Shown: piece by piece, positions 44,458 to 55,236 of the stretch
Numbering within the stretch: the first letter of the stretch is position 1
How the letters are laid out: each line of letters opens with the position of its first letter
Origin: Proales similis
Lineage: Eukaryota; Rotifera; Eurotatoria; Ploima; Proalidae
Length of the DNA stretch: 64,000 bases
Direction of reading: 5' to 3'
Assembly (NCBI GenBank): GCA_019059635.1
Contig: JAGVRJ010000006.1
Span: 1,426,001-1,490,000, forward strand
Translations under genes and position numbers: made by a program
Notes under the pieces: model-generated
Database searches by the model: none
What the model was told of the DNA's origin: nothing
Seen by the model: the letters and a program-made list of their open reading frames with translations, nothing else

Positions 44458-45682
44458 ATGTTCGCGCTGGTGTTTTCGTTTTTCCTGTTTACCGGTTTGA
44501 CCAGATCGGAGTTGGCACTAGCAACTCTGCCATCAATTACCCAGATCACTCCAATTCAATTTCCTCAAGTCACATGTCCCCCATGTGAGAATGTCACCCA
44601 GGCGACTTCGACAGTTGCGACCACGACCTCATTAACCGCCTCCGGCAATGAGGTTCGTTGTGAGATTTCATCATTTTGCAGGCTTTAGTTGAAAAACCGC
44701 GTTGTTTCCTAGCTTCAATGTGTCTTTCCGTTTTTATACAACGGAGTGCTGCAAGACACTTGCATCAGTCTAGACGGTGGCATCAGCTACTTTTGCTCAC
44801 TTGATCGCAATTTCACCGGACGAATCGCCTACTGTGAAGAAGAGTGTCCACGCTTGGCCCGAATGCTGGTCCAAAATTATCCCGGACAGCGGCATTCGTC
44901 GTGTTTGAGTGCCAATCGAAGTGCCATCAGTCTTTTCCCTGACCAAACCCAAATAAGGCAAATAGTAAATCTGCACAACAGAGAGCGTTCAATTGTGCAG
45001 CCAACCGCTGCCGACATGCAAGCAATGACCTGGGACTTGGGCTTGGCTCGGATAGCCCAACGTTGGGCCGAGAACTGCTTGTTTGCTCACGATTGCTTCG
45101 GATGTCGAAGACTGCTCAATAACCAAACTGTTTCAGTGGGGCAGAACGCTTATGCGATATTCGGTGGCACCTATGAGCCGAGCACATTTTGGCGGGATGT
45201 GATCAACCTGTGGAACGCCGAGAAAAAGGACTTTCGCTATGGATTTGGGTCCATTACAGGTCAGCTAGTTTCTGCTCGGCTCCCTGCTTTCTTGTGTTTC
45301 ATTTTTAAATGAAAAAAAAGGAAGCTTCCTTGACATTGGCCACTTCACTCAGGTGGTAGCGGCTAAATCGGCTCGCATCGGTTGGTTATTGATGTGAACA
45401 CTCTTTTAACTAGAAGCTCGTTTCTAATTCATTTCAGGATGCGGAGCGGCCAAATGTGGAACTGCCATCTACGCCTATTGTGACTACGCTCGGGGCCAGA
45501 GCGACACACAGCGCCCATATTTTTTCGGCTCGTCTTGTGCTCAGTGCTCGCTTTCCCGATGCTTCAGCAACCTTTGTTTTTGTGACAAAATCTGTCAGAA
45601 CTTTGGCACATTGGACCTGTCGACCTGCACTTGTGTTTGCCCGTTTAATTTTGCCGGTGAACTTTGTGAAAGGCCAATTTAA
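44458..45682 (+). CDS. Secreted CAP-superfamily protein with FN2-like and EGF-like modules
   Basis: Four exons (44458-44652, 44713-45259, 45321-45380, 45438-45682) encode 348 residues. A signal peptide and a short Thr-rich stretch precede a fibronectin-type-II-like module (CVFPFLYNG ... YFCS ... YCEEEC). The CAP/SCP domain follows with LHNRERS, MTWDLGLARIAQRWAENC and GHFTQVV. The C-terminal part is Cys-rich and ends with an EGF-like unit (CTCVCPFNFAGELCE). In typical CAP domains the HFTQV block is followed by W; here it is HFTQVVAAKS. CAP proteins bind sterols or act as extracellular effectors; the function here is unknown. A poly(A) signal is near 45736. Confidence 0.85.
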
Positions 45683-45762
45683 TCGGTCTTTTTTTCCTCT
45701 TCAATTTTATTTGTTCATTTAAAAAATTATCAGCGAAATAAAACAGAAAGAACAAGAGAAGA

Positions 45763-48700
45763 CTATTTCCAAGCACGACGCCTCGTTTGGCCGCTTTTTG
45801 CGCTGCTCGAACACATTGGTATGGAGTTGATTGCCAACATTGAGCTTGTTCTCTGGCTTGTGTCCATCGCTTTCTTAAATCCTTTTGATTTGACCGATCG
45901 ATTGGCTACGCAATCCAATTTTCCCGCTATAGAACCCATCGACCTCGATATGGACGCTATTTCTTCAGGCCGAGAGCAAAAAGTCACTTTACGATTGGGC
46001 GGCTTCTCTTTCGCCTTCTCTTCATCCAAATTCCACATTTTCCTTTTTTCATTTCATTTTTCAATTATTTAAATCGCAATCAAGTCTAGCAATTAGTTCT
46101 CAATTTTACCTTATTTGCTCAAGATTCTTAACTGGAGTCGATGTTTGATTTTGCTTTTGCCCATGGTTGTCGTAGCTAGGACTTTCACTCATGCTCTGAT
46201 TTGTTCGATCATACCCATCGTGATCATGATCGCCATTATGGCCGTCATCATCGTCATCATCATCGAACTTCAAATGGCATCTGACATCGTCATAGTAGTC
46301 GATCGGATGTCTTTTCCTCGGGCCAGAATCGGTGTCGGACAAATCGTTATCGCCACTGTACATGGATTTTCGAGGCTCGCTCGAGCTGGGCTGCGACAAG
46401 TCCGGCTCGGAAGACGAATTAGTTCCGTTTGTTCTAAACTGCTCCTCGATCATGCGTTTAACTCTGACTTGATCGGGCGCTTTGATGCGGTCATCTGCAT
46501 CGCCGGGCGGACTATTCAAACTCGAGTGGCTGTCTTGAATGTTGGCGGTTGCATCTCTCGACTGCGACTGACTCCCATCAACGGAAGGTGCCTGGTTGAG
46601 AAGCTTTTCGATGAAATGCCGCAACTCGATCTTTCTGTATTGTTTGTCCGATTGGAAGCTGAAATTCGAATTCTGCCCGCTCTCCTCGCATTTGCTGACC
46701 AAATCGATTTGATTGGTTTCAGCTGGTGCTTGTTTGCGCTCAGCATTGCTGGTTTCATACGCGGTCTTGGCTGCATACGGCGAGCAAGGGTTTGTGCTGG
46801 TCATGGTTACCGCTGCCTTGATCGCATCGTTGTCAATACAATAATACTTGTTTATCAAATCTATTTGACTTAGAATGAACTCGTCCTTTATTCTGTTGCT
46901 GTTGTCTTGGGGCGGCGTCTTGTTCGTTGAATCTTGACTCAACGGCAAGCAAGTCGGAGCCGAGTCGATCAGGCCAGCATGCACAGAAGGCTGCGCCCAC
47001 TTTTCTTTCAATGAGCTGCTCATTTTTCTGATTTCTGCGTTCAATTGACTGAAATCGAATTTATCTACGGGTTTTTGCTTCAGCTCTTCAGCTACAGGCG
47101 GCATAACACTTTTTATTGGACTCGGAGTTTTAAATGCGTTTGTTGTTTGACTTTTGTTGAATTGGAGTTGATCGCTGTCGACTGCATTGTTTAATCCAAT
47201 CATTTGCATTGTCTCTTTCATCTGCATCTCGAGCATTTGCTTTAGATTTTTTCGAATCGTGTTGCGGTCGTTCTCCAAGTCTTGGTTCGCTTGTTTAAGT
47301 CGTTCAATCTCCTTCAGATGGCCGTCCAATCTAATTGTTCAAGAATAGGCTAAGAGCTTCTGCATTCGCGTCTTAATCGAAGACATTAATCTACCTCAAA
47401 TGAGCTTCGGTCAATTTCGACTCGTACTCTTCGACTCGAGACCTGAGCTCGACTTGATACTTGCTTTTCAGCTGCTCCATTTCTTTGAGCGCCTTGGCCT
47501 TCACACTATTCATCTCTGACTGAAGCGATTCGTTCGCTGTTCGTTCTCTGTGCTCAGCTTGCGCTTGTTTAACCTGAAGCTGTGAATTTTCAAATCAATT
47601 GAAACTGACTGTTGCCATGGGCATAAGAGATTGCCAACCTTTTTATCAAATTCCTCCTTCATTGATCGCATCTTGTTTTCATATTTTTCCTCCAGAAGGT
47701 TTATTTCCACTTGAAGAGTGTCCTGCAATTTGGTTTCAGGTCAACTCGAGGTTCAATCTAAAATAAAAATTCAATTCCAACCTTGGCAATTCGTTCCGTT
47801 TCGAGCTCTTTGAGCATTTGCTTGTACTGACTCTCGCTCTCATTGACCACCATGCGCACTTCGTTTATTAGATTTTCATACTCTTCTTTCAAATTCTGTC
47901 TTTCTTTAGTCTTGATGTTCGATCTATGTGAAAAAAACAAATTCTTACCTCGTTCTGGTCGCTAAGCTGTTCGACTTGCGACTGGAGTCTATCTCTCTCG
48001 CCCGCATGTTCGTTCTCAACACTTGTTTTGAACTCCTCAAACTACATTAAAGAGTTCAAAATTAAGATCAATACTTCAGAGGAGACTTTTGACTTTTGTC
48101 ACTTGCCTCTTTGATTTGCACAAGTGTTTCTCTCAACCTGCTCTCCAGCTCGTTTTTCTCTGCTTCTAGCTCAGCAAGCTTGCTCGCCTGAGACTCTATT
48201 TCTGTCTCTTTTTTACTCATCTCCAGACGCCATTCTGAGTCTGCTTCTTCAAACGCCTTAATCTGGATCAGACTTTTTTTATTTCAAGTTCCAACTGAAT
48301 CCAAGTCGAGATCTCCTACCTGTTTCAGATATTCTTGGCATTTGACTTTTTCCTGGATGAGATCTTGACCGCACGATCTGAGTTCTTCTTGAACAAGTTG
48401 AAGTTTCTTCACGTTTCACTCCAGGTCAGCCTCAAGTTGGCAACTGAAACTAACCGATTGTATACTTACAAGTTCGCGCTTGGCCTCGGATTGCCGACTC
48501 AGCTCGCCTTCACTCTTCATACACTCAATTTTGCTGAGCAGTTCGGCCTCTCGGCTTTTCCAGCTTTGCATCAGCTACAATCCACAGTCAAAGATCGAAG
48601 GCTGACTCAGTTCACACAGAATAAGAACTTACTCGCTTGAGCTTTGATTCCATTTCTCTGACGAAAGTGTCTCTTTTGGCGCCGACACCCTTTTCAACCG

Positions 48701-49289
48701 CCAATTGCTGATCCATTGACAAGATTCGCTCGTTTAATTCTTTGATTTTGCGCTCACAGACTTGTCGTCGATTGCGTTCTGCGTCCAGTTCAATCTCGAG
48801 TGCGCTCAGTTTTCCTAATAATTCCGATTCTGACTCTTTGTTTGTTGACTCTTTGCTCGATTCGATAAATTCCTGCATTGCTTGCTCACAAGTCGAGCTC
48901 TTGAGGCGCAATGAATTATTTAATTCCGCTTCATGATCGTCTTCTCCATTTCGATTTGGCTCCGAAGCACTCAAATCAAAATTTTCTCTCAGATCGGCTA
49001 ATAAAGACTCCAGGTCGGCTATTGGCTGGCTCGGCTTTGATTGAGCCGCTTCCAGCGCTTTTTTCTCGTTTTGCTCAAACTCAATCAAACTATTGTCCAA
49101 ATCATTTGCTACTCGTTGATCGAGCTCACTGATCAAATCGAACTCGCAGTGCGCCATGTTCTGGTCGATTTCGAGCTGTGAATCGCTCGCTCTTGCTTGC
49201 AATAATTCGCTTCGACTCAGCTCATCAGATTCGACGGTGGCATTGATGAATTGGGCCGAGGCAACACTCTCACTCTGACAAGCGATCAT
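45763..49289 (-). CDS. Long coiled-coil protein, possibly centrosomal
   Basis: Ten exons: 48633-49289, 48470-48574, 48320-48406, 48107-48262, 47949-48041, 47782-47910, 47639-47722, 47395-47579, 46110-47330 and 45763-46042. They give 998 residues with frame kept throughout. An acidic N-terminus is followed by about 400 residues of heptad-rich coiled coil and then a Ser/Asn-rich acidic region with a run of Asp. The last exon carries RKVTF, which fits the RVxF docking motif for protein phosphatase 1. One intron has a GC donor (at 48106), and the 47911-47948 intron is 38 nt. The block LMQSWKSREAEL is reminiscent of centrobin, but I cannot assign the family. Confidence 0.78.
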
Positions 49290-49642
49290 TTATTGCCAAA
49301 TTTCTAATTCGAAAATGTCGGCGATGGCGGCTTGAATTGCAATCAAAATGTATGAGCATCTACAATTCAAGGCCAGCACAAGCTTTTGGCCGTCATAATT
49401 CATTAATGTCGTTTCCGTGACAACAGTAACTGACCACAGCGCAGTGTGGCCGCCGGCCCACATCATTTATAGCGCCAAGCAGCTCGTATTATGAATTGCC
49501 TGCCTCTATGCAGTTTTTCCCCCTACATTTGATTGTTAGTTCTGTTTTTATTAAAACTGAAACAAAAGAAAACAGAAAACAATTTTCAAAAGCGGCCGAA
49601 AATCTTGAGGAAGAAACAGAAATGCTGAGCGGTCGTGCTAGC
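49290..49642. other. Intergenic, no gene seen
   Basis: This is a short spacer upstream of the coiled-coil gene. The open frame at 49496-49969 (+) is antisense to the neighbouring membrane-protein exon. Confidence 0.45.
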
Positions 49643-50797
49643 TTACTCAGGCCGCAAGGGCCTTCTTCCGCGATATTTTGGCCATATTTCAGAACGCGGG
49701 GAGGAAATCTTACAAGTCAACATCAAAACAGTAAGAATGAGCAAGCCGATCGAAATGAGAAAGTTTTGCGTCTCGTTCGAGTTTTTAAACGCAAACCGAC
49801 AGACGACAAATGTGATGAGAGCGTACGGCGAGTAGAGAGAGTCAAAGTTATCCAATGCGAGCTTGTCGACGAAAAATACGCCGAGCAAGAGCAGCGCCAA
49901 GCCGAGCAACCATATCGTGGTCGAGTCCGGCTCTTTGGCATTCTGAGTCAGCAAGTTGAACGTGTCTAGAATCAAGTGCGCAAGATAAAAGCCCAGGAAA
50001 TTGGCTGTCAGGTACCTAATGAAACAGCTATCGCCTTTGCTGTTTGTTTGCGATATGGTTGAATGCGTCTGCTCCAAATGAAGAGGTATTGAATGAACAC
50101 TTACAGCTGCATAAGCTCAAAGCGAAATCGATTTCGCTGAAAAAACCGACAATTGATGATGAGTAAACTGACAAAGCAAAGTGCAAGACTCAAATTGGCC
50201 ACTATGTGAAGCTAATTCGTCCGGTGTTATTATTTAAATTGAAATTGCAAATGAGAACTTATCTCTTACTGGAAACGGAGAAGCCGGGCATAGAATTAGC
50301 ACATGCCGAGTGAGCAGGACGAGAATGGTGGCCAAATTTAAGTAGATGAGCGGATTGGGCAGAACCTCAAGATGTGTAAGCAATGGCTCATTGTACTCAT
50401 TGACTCTGAAACAGACTTGCACATTGTACAATATGTAGACAAGCTGTGAAACCTTTGGAGGTTAAAATAAAAAAGTGAAGCGGAAAATTCAAAGCTGACC
50501 TGAATGCTATCCAAGCAATAGTCCAGAAGTGTTTGATCAATTCCATTCTTTTCTTAAATTGAGCAAGATTTGATAAAAAAAAACAATGATTTAGTTGTGC
50601 GAAAGTTTTTGAAAGTCTGTACCTGAATTGTTTGGAAATAGCCGCCGCACGAACAAATCAAACAAGAACGCAAATAGGCAGAGCAAAGAGAGAATTATTT
50701 TGGCGGCGTTTGCCGAGCCTTGTGCCACCAATTTGCTAGTGGCAATATTCTCATCATCTAATTGCTGTGCAGAGTCGGCAAAGCGCACTTTCTTCAT
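49643..50797 (-). CDS. Multi-pass membrane protein of unknown family
   Basis: Five exons (50623-50797, 50500-50552, 50270-50452, 50105-50211, 49643-50015) give 296 residues. About seven hydrophobic segments are visible, including IILSLLCLFAFLFDLFV, LIYLNLATILVLLTRH, FLGFYLAHLILDTF, WLLGLALLLLGVFFV and FLISIGLLILTVLML. The N-terminus is soluble (MKKVRFADSAQQ) and the C-terminus short and basic (SEIWPKYRGRRPLRPE). I do not recognise the family. Splice joins are canonical and restore frame each time, so the gene is likely real. Confidence 0.7.
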
Positions 50798-51115
50798 TTC
50801 TATTTAGATTAGAAGCCTTTTCTCAATTTAGACTCAAGAGTGAACAATACATAAAAAGGAGACGGCAAAACGTGAATTCGGTCACAGCTCAGCTTGCAAG
50901 TTCAAGTATGCGCCATAAATTATTCTAATTGAATGGGCTACGGCCAGCCATGCCCCATAATCTGAACTGACCGAACGCAAATGGCAGTTTTAGCATAAAA
51001 AATTTCTTCCCATTTTCGGCTCCTCTTTAAATGACCAAAAGCATTTCTATCTGATGATAGTTGAAAAAATTGCGATTTTCAGGCGTTTTTGTTCAAATTT
51101 ATTGCAATTTAATGG
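50798..51115. other. Intergenic, no gene seen
   Basis: This 318-base spacer between two minus-strand genes is AT rich, with no recognised element. Confidence 0.45.
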
Positions 51116-52018
51116 TCACGGCTTTTGCGCAACAATGGCCACGTCCGAACCGAAATTGTAAAATGTTTGCTCCTTCACTTGCCAGTCCTCAAACATCGAT
51201 CGTATTCGGTCGCTGCCATATACACGGCGCAGATTGAACTCGATCGACGTATCTTTTCCCTTACTTGAGCTCAGGCTGGTGATGAAATAGCCTCCGGGTC
51301 TAAGCGAGCACTTGATCGCTTTCAGCAACTTCAAATCGCCCTCAAAATCTACTTGCTCGCCGTATCTTCCGAGTGCGAACTTTTCGAGGCTACCGAAGTT
51401 GACTAGCAGGTCGAAGGGCTCGATAGAGTCGTCGGCGAATAGCTCGCCAATATGACGCCATTCGATCGATTGAGATTCAAATCGTTTGCGCTCGAGGTCG
51501 AACACAGTTACTCGGCTGGACGGACTTTGTGACTGAATTAGTGCTGGTATCCATGGCTGATAGTCTGTGCTGAAAAGGTCTATTATGCCTATTCTGTACA
51601 TCCTAGTAAGATGATTGGTGAGCACTTGCTTGAAAGTGGCTCGATCGTCATGGTACCAGCTTTCGCTTTGATTTTCGTTCAAGAATCGAATCCACTTTTC
51701 TATTTGAGAACTGTTTATGTAATGTTCCCTGTTTTCTGCCGACTTTAAGGCGGTGTAGTCGAAGTTGTTGTACAACTCGTTGATTAAAATCGAGTAATCA
51801 GCTTCATTGCGCAACAGATCCGGATCCTTTTGACCCACTGTTTCAATTATGCTCAATACTTGAGTTTGAGAGGCACATTCGTCTGAGATAACGGCGATCG
51901 AATAAACATTGTAAAAGTTTACTTCAATTTTGAATGAGCTAAGTACAAGCAAAATGGAACCGACAAGTAGCAATGGCAAATACCAATACTTGTATTTGTT
52001 TGATGTCTTAAACGACAT
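51116..52018 (-). CDS. DUF268-family protein, type II membrane anchored
   Basis: One exon encodes 300 residues. A membrane anchor at about residues 13-30 is followed by a luminal domain. DLLVNFGSLEKFALGRYG, then KLLKAIKCSLRPGGYFITS and the RRVYGSDRIRSMF block, are typical of DUF268, a family seen in nematodes and some other invertebrates. The strand order and the LRPGG turn resemble SAM-dependent methyltransferases, so a methyltransferase-like fold is likely. The SAM-binding motif I is weak, so activity is uncertain. With the FkbM protein it makes two membrane-anchored methyltransferase-like proteins in the window. Confidence 0.8.
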   Translation of the reverse strand: MSFKTSNKYKYWYLPLLLVGSILLVLSSFKIEVNFYNVYSIAVISDECASQTQVLSIIETVGQKDPDLLRNEADYSILINELYNNFDYTALKSAENREHYINSSQIEKWIRFLNENQSESWYHDDRATFKQVLTNHLTRMYRIGIIDLFSTDYQPWIPALIQSQSPSSRVTVFDLERKRFESQSIEWRHIGELFADDSIEPFDLLVNFGSLEKFALGRYGEQVDFEGDLKLLKAIKCSLRPGGYFITSLSSSKGKDTSIEFNLRRVYGSDRIRSMFEDWQVKEQTFYNFGSDVAIVAQKP

Positions 52019-53277
52019 AGGATCTTATCGAAGTGAAATAATTTTGCTTGCTTACTCACTAACTCGTTTTTTTTCGTCTAAATGAAACAACTTGCTCTAA
52101 AAATGCGCATTGCTTTTTGATAATAAAAAAAGGGCAGATGCTTGGCTCCAGCTCAGGCACACACATAAAAGTCAAAACCAAGATAATGAAATAGAACGAA
52201 ATATATGAAACTGATAAGAGGTGGAGAACGCTTTCTGCGGTAGTCACAAAAGCTCTTTGAGCTACTGAGCTCCTGAGTCGGCAAGGTAAATGATGCAGCG
52301 GCAAGTGCGCAAGAGTTAAACTCTGAAAAACTAATACCATTTAACGAATGAAAAAGCGTTCGCCTTTTCTGTTTGTTTTTGAAAGCTTGAGAGCTGAATG
52401 GGTTCGCTTTTTTTAATAAAAAAGATTGTTTTGCGAATTCAAAAAAATAAAACTATTCTGAAAATACTTTTTCTTTTGTTTCTGAAAATATGTACTTTTT
52501 CTTTAGTTTGGCACATTCTGGGCTTGAGCTGGTCCAAGTTAAATTGATCGCCGGCGTAACCATTTTTTTAAGGTTCGACGTTTATGTATGGATTGCTCGC
52601 TCAAGCAGTCGTTGGATAATTTCCCAACCTTACCGGCCCTAGTTGGTTGAAAAATTATCCATATTGGTTCACTGGTTTTAAATTACATAGCCGAGAATTT
52701 GAGAAATAAATTTTAAAAAAAAGCCAGACACTTGATGATTTAAAATCACACATGATTATCAAAAGATTGTCGGCTAAGACGAGTTGCTTTCAAACGTCGA
52801 AAAAGTCCATTCAGAGTTTTTACTGGTGGTAATAAAGAAACAGAATTAAGACTGAAACGATGACGCCATGTGAGCCCAATTGCACGATGCTTATTATTTT
52901 GATTGATGTTTGTACATGAACACTGTAAGTAAAGTTAACGCAGTACATTATGTGAGAATTTGAGAATATCATATGTGCGCGTCAATTTAGGGTTCAAAGT
53001 CGACTTGTGCCATTCAATCGATTGGCAATTTAGTTACTAGTATTGAACAAAAGGTGTCATTCTCTGGCACATGCAATCTCTAAACTTGTGCGCAACAACA
53101 CTGATGCATGATTGAGTTTTATTAAATTCGACGGGCACAGTTGAATGTTTATCATGCTGAAATGTTGCGATGCACGCGACAGCTACATAAACTAGAAAAG
53201 CAGAGCTAATTTTAAACCATTTTGCAGATTTCCTCCGTATGCGTTGAGAAAGAGAGGGAGAGCAAGTTTGCCGGGAA
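52019..53277. other. Divergent intergenic region, 1.26 kb
   Basis: It lies between DUF268 (-) and the metallophosphatase-like gene (+). Very AT-rich, with poly(A)/poly(T) runs. The ORFs at 52059-52340 and 53037-53300 (minus) show no family resemblance. Confidence 0.45.
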
Positions 53278-54636
53278 ATGCTGCATATTACTTCGTTCAT
53301 GCAGGTAATTGAATTCTATTCACCAGACTCGATCAACAAATACACTTCCTCGTTGGCGTAGAAAAAGAACAAGTCAACACCAGTGGAGCATTTGCATCGA
53401 GTCTACAAGAATTTCTCGTTCCTTAACCAGGACGAAGATGACGACCAAATAGATCTGCACTACGTTTCTCAATCGCCCGACGAGCAGGAAAACGCATTCG
53501 AAGGCTACTGGGGCTATTTGCGGGACAAGAACGCGGACAGAAAGCGCATTGGGCAAAACAGTGGCGCTGATAATTATGATGGATATTGGGGCATATTTCG
53601 CGACTCTCACCTACAATCAGCTCCGATCGAGATCGCCAGAAGGCCAAATAAGGAATCTCAGTTCATACAATTCTCGCCAATAGACTCCGCGCCGAGTTCG
53701 TTTCTCGATCAGCTCATTGACGCCGACAGGTCATTGCAAAAAGGCCGAAAGCTCATCTATGACTACAAGAGGTCGAAATTTAAAATCGAAGCCGGCAAGA
53801 GAGACGAGTTCAAAGTTCGAATGCAAAGTCTAGAAGATGAAGAAGCCCGACTGAGCAGAGATTTGATAAAGCCCTTTTCCGTACTGAATTCATTCAGTAG
53901 CAAAGTAAACGAGGCACACGTGAGCCTGCTTCTATTCTCGAACGAGTCGAGAAAACACAATGCAGCAGCGAACATGGAAGAGGAGAGCTACTCGCTCGCT
54001 TTTAAGCATGCACTCAGCGTCCTGACCAAGTTGAAAAAGTCCATAAACATTTTGAAAGGCGCAATGGGCCAAGAAGAACTCGACGAGCATCTGGCCACTT
54101 TGATTAACATTCATCTTGGCATGAAATACCAGAATTCGGGCAACGAATGCGATTTGAAAACAGTAAGTTTGTGCAGCAACATTCGCTGCGAAGAGGATGA
54201 ATATGAACCGAATCACACGACAATGATCGTCGAGCACAACGGTGTCAAAATAGGCTTCATGGCTCTAGTCGATTTGAATTTTTACAAGGCGTTCAAAAAC
54301 CGTGTGAGCAATAAATGCAATTATTTGAACATGGCCAGCGAAGCGAATCGAATCGGAAAGCAGCTTCGACTGAACGGGGCTCATACAATTGTCGCTTTAC
54401 TCAGTATTGCCTGCCAGCAAGAGCAAGCTCGAGTGCTTGACGAAACGCTCGATATTGACCTTGTCATAAGCACCCATCAAATGAATCGAATCGATTACGA
54501 GCAGGAGAACAACGGTCGATGGATTGTTAAATGTCCCGACAGTTTGCGCTCACTTTCTCTTCTAAATCTAAAGTTTGACGAGCAGAACGCCAAAAGACTC
54601 CAAGACATTTCCATAACTCAATATCACATTGACTGA
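53278..54636 (+). CDS. Degenerate metallophosphatase/5'-nucleotidase-like protein
   Basis: Two exons (53278-53304, 53362-54636) give 433 residues. The first exon is inferred from a canonical 57-nt intron and supplies the ATG. Two copies of GYWG(Y/I)(L/F)RD occur at about 57 and 83. A helical region with a long charged segment follows. The C-terminal part reads like a calcineurin-type phosphoesterase: MIVEHNGVKIGFMALVD, then a helix and IDLVISTH. The metal-binding blocks look lost: no GNHE equivalent before the EHNGVKIG block (LGMKYQNSG instead), VALLSI for VALTHM, and STHQM for GGHDH. A non-catalytic role is inferred; the assignment itself is moderate. Confidence 0.6.
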
Positions 54637-55236
54637 TTACCATCATAATCGTCATCATTCAATAGCTTCGACTCGATTGTTTGATGTGAGCGCGCCGACC
54701 ACTGCTCGGCCAGCTCGGTCTACATGATGAGCCAAGTAAGAAAGAAAGAAATGGGAAGCAAAGTCAAACGGGACGAGTGCAAATCGATCAAGCTACTTTT
54801 AATCCTTTTTGTGATCTCTTCTCTCGTCTTTTCCAACCGCCCCTTTAGTCGGTTCTTCACACGTGGCATCGTTTTGAAATAAAACGTGTATTTTATCTTC
54901 ATCTACAAAAGCCAAACATGTTTTCTTCAACAACAAGAACAACATCAAAATTCGCTTCATAAAAATAATTGAAATCGATTAGGATTGATTGCGATTTTAT
55001 TGATGCTTATTATCGAGGCCATCGTCTAGATATTTTTGCGATTTAATTTTTATTTTAACAACAAGATCAGGGCTAAAGACTTAGTTTTTTGTCAACTTTT
55101 CTTTTGGTTTTGAACAAAAAGGAGAAACAAAAATCGTAAAGAGGGCAAATAATTAACCGAATCTTACTCAGAGCGAATGCAAAAGAGAGAGAGAAAAAAA
55201 TGATTTGGGTTTACTTTACAGCTCAGAGTGACGAGC
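54637..55236. other. Convergent intergenic region
   Basis: It lies between the metallophosphatase-like gene and AMFR 3' ends. A/T-rich, no gene seen. Confidence 0.5.

Noticed and set aside
46115-46873. 252-residue plus-strand open frame
   Set aside because: It is antisense to the large exon of the coiled-coil gene, whose frame continues through ten consistent splice joins.
47924-47948. 25-nt intron in the coiled-coil gene
   Set aside because: Joining at the first AG gives an immediate stop; the next AG (38-nt intron) restores the frame.
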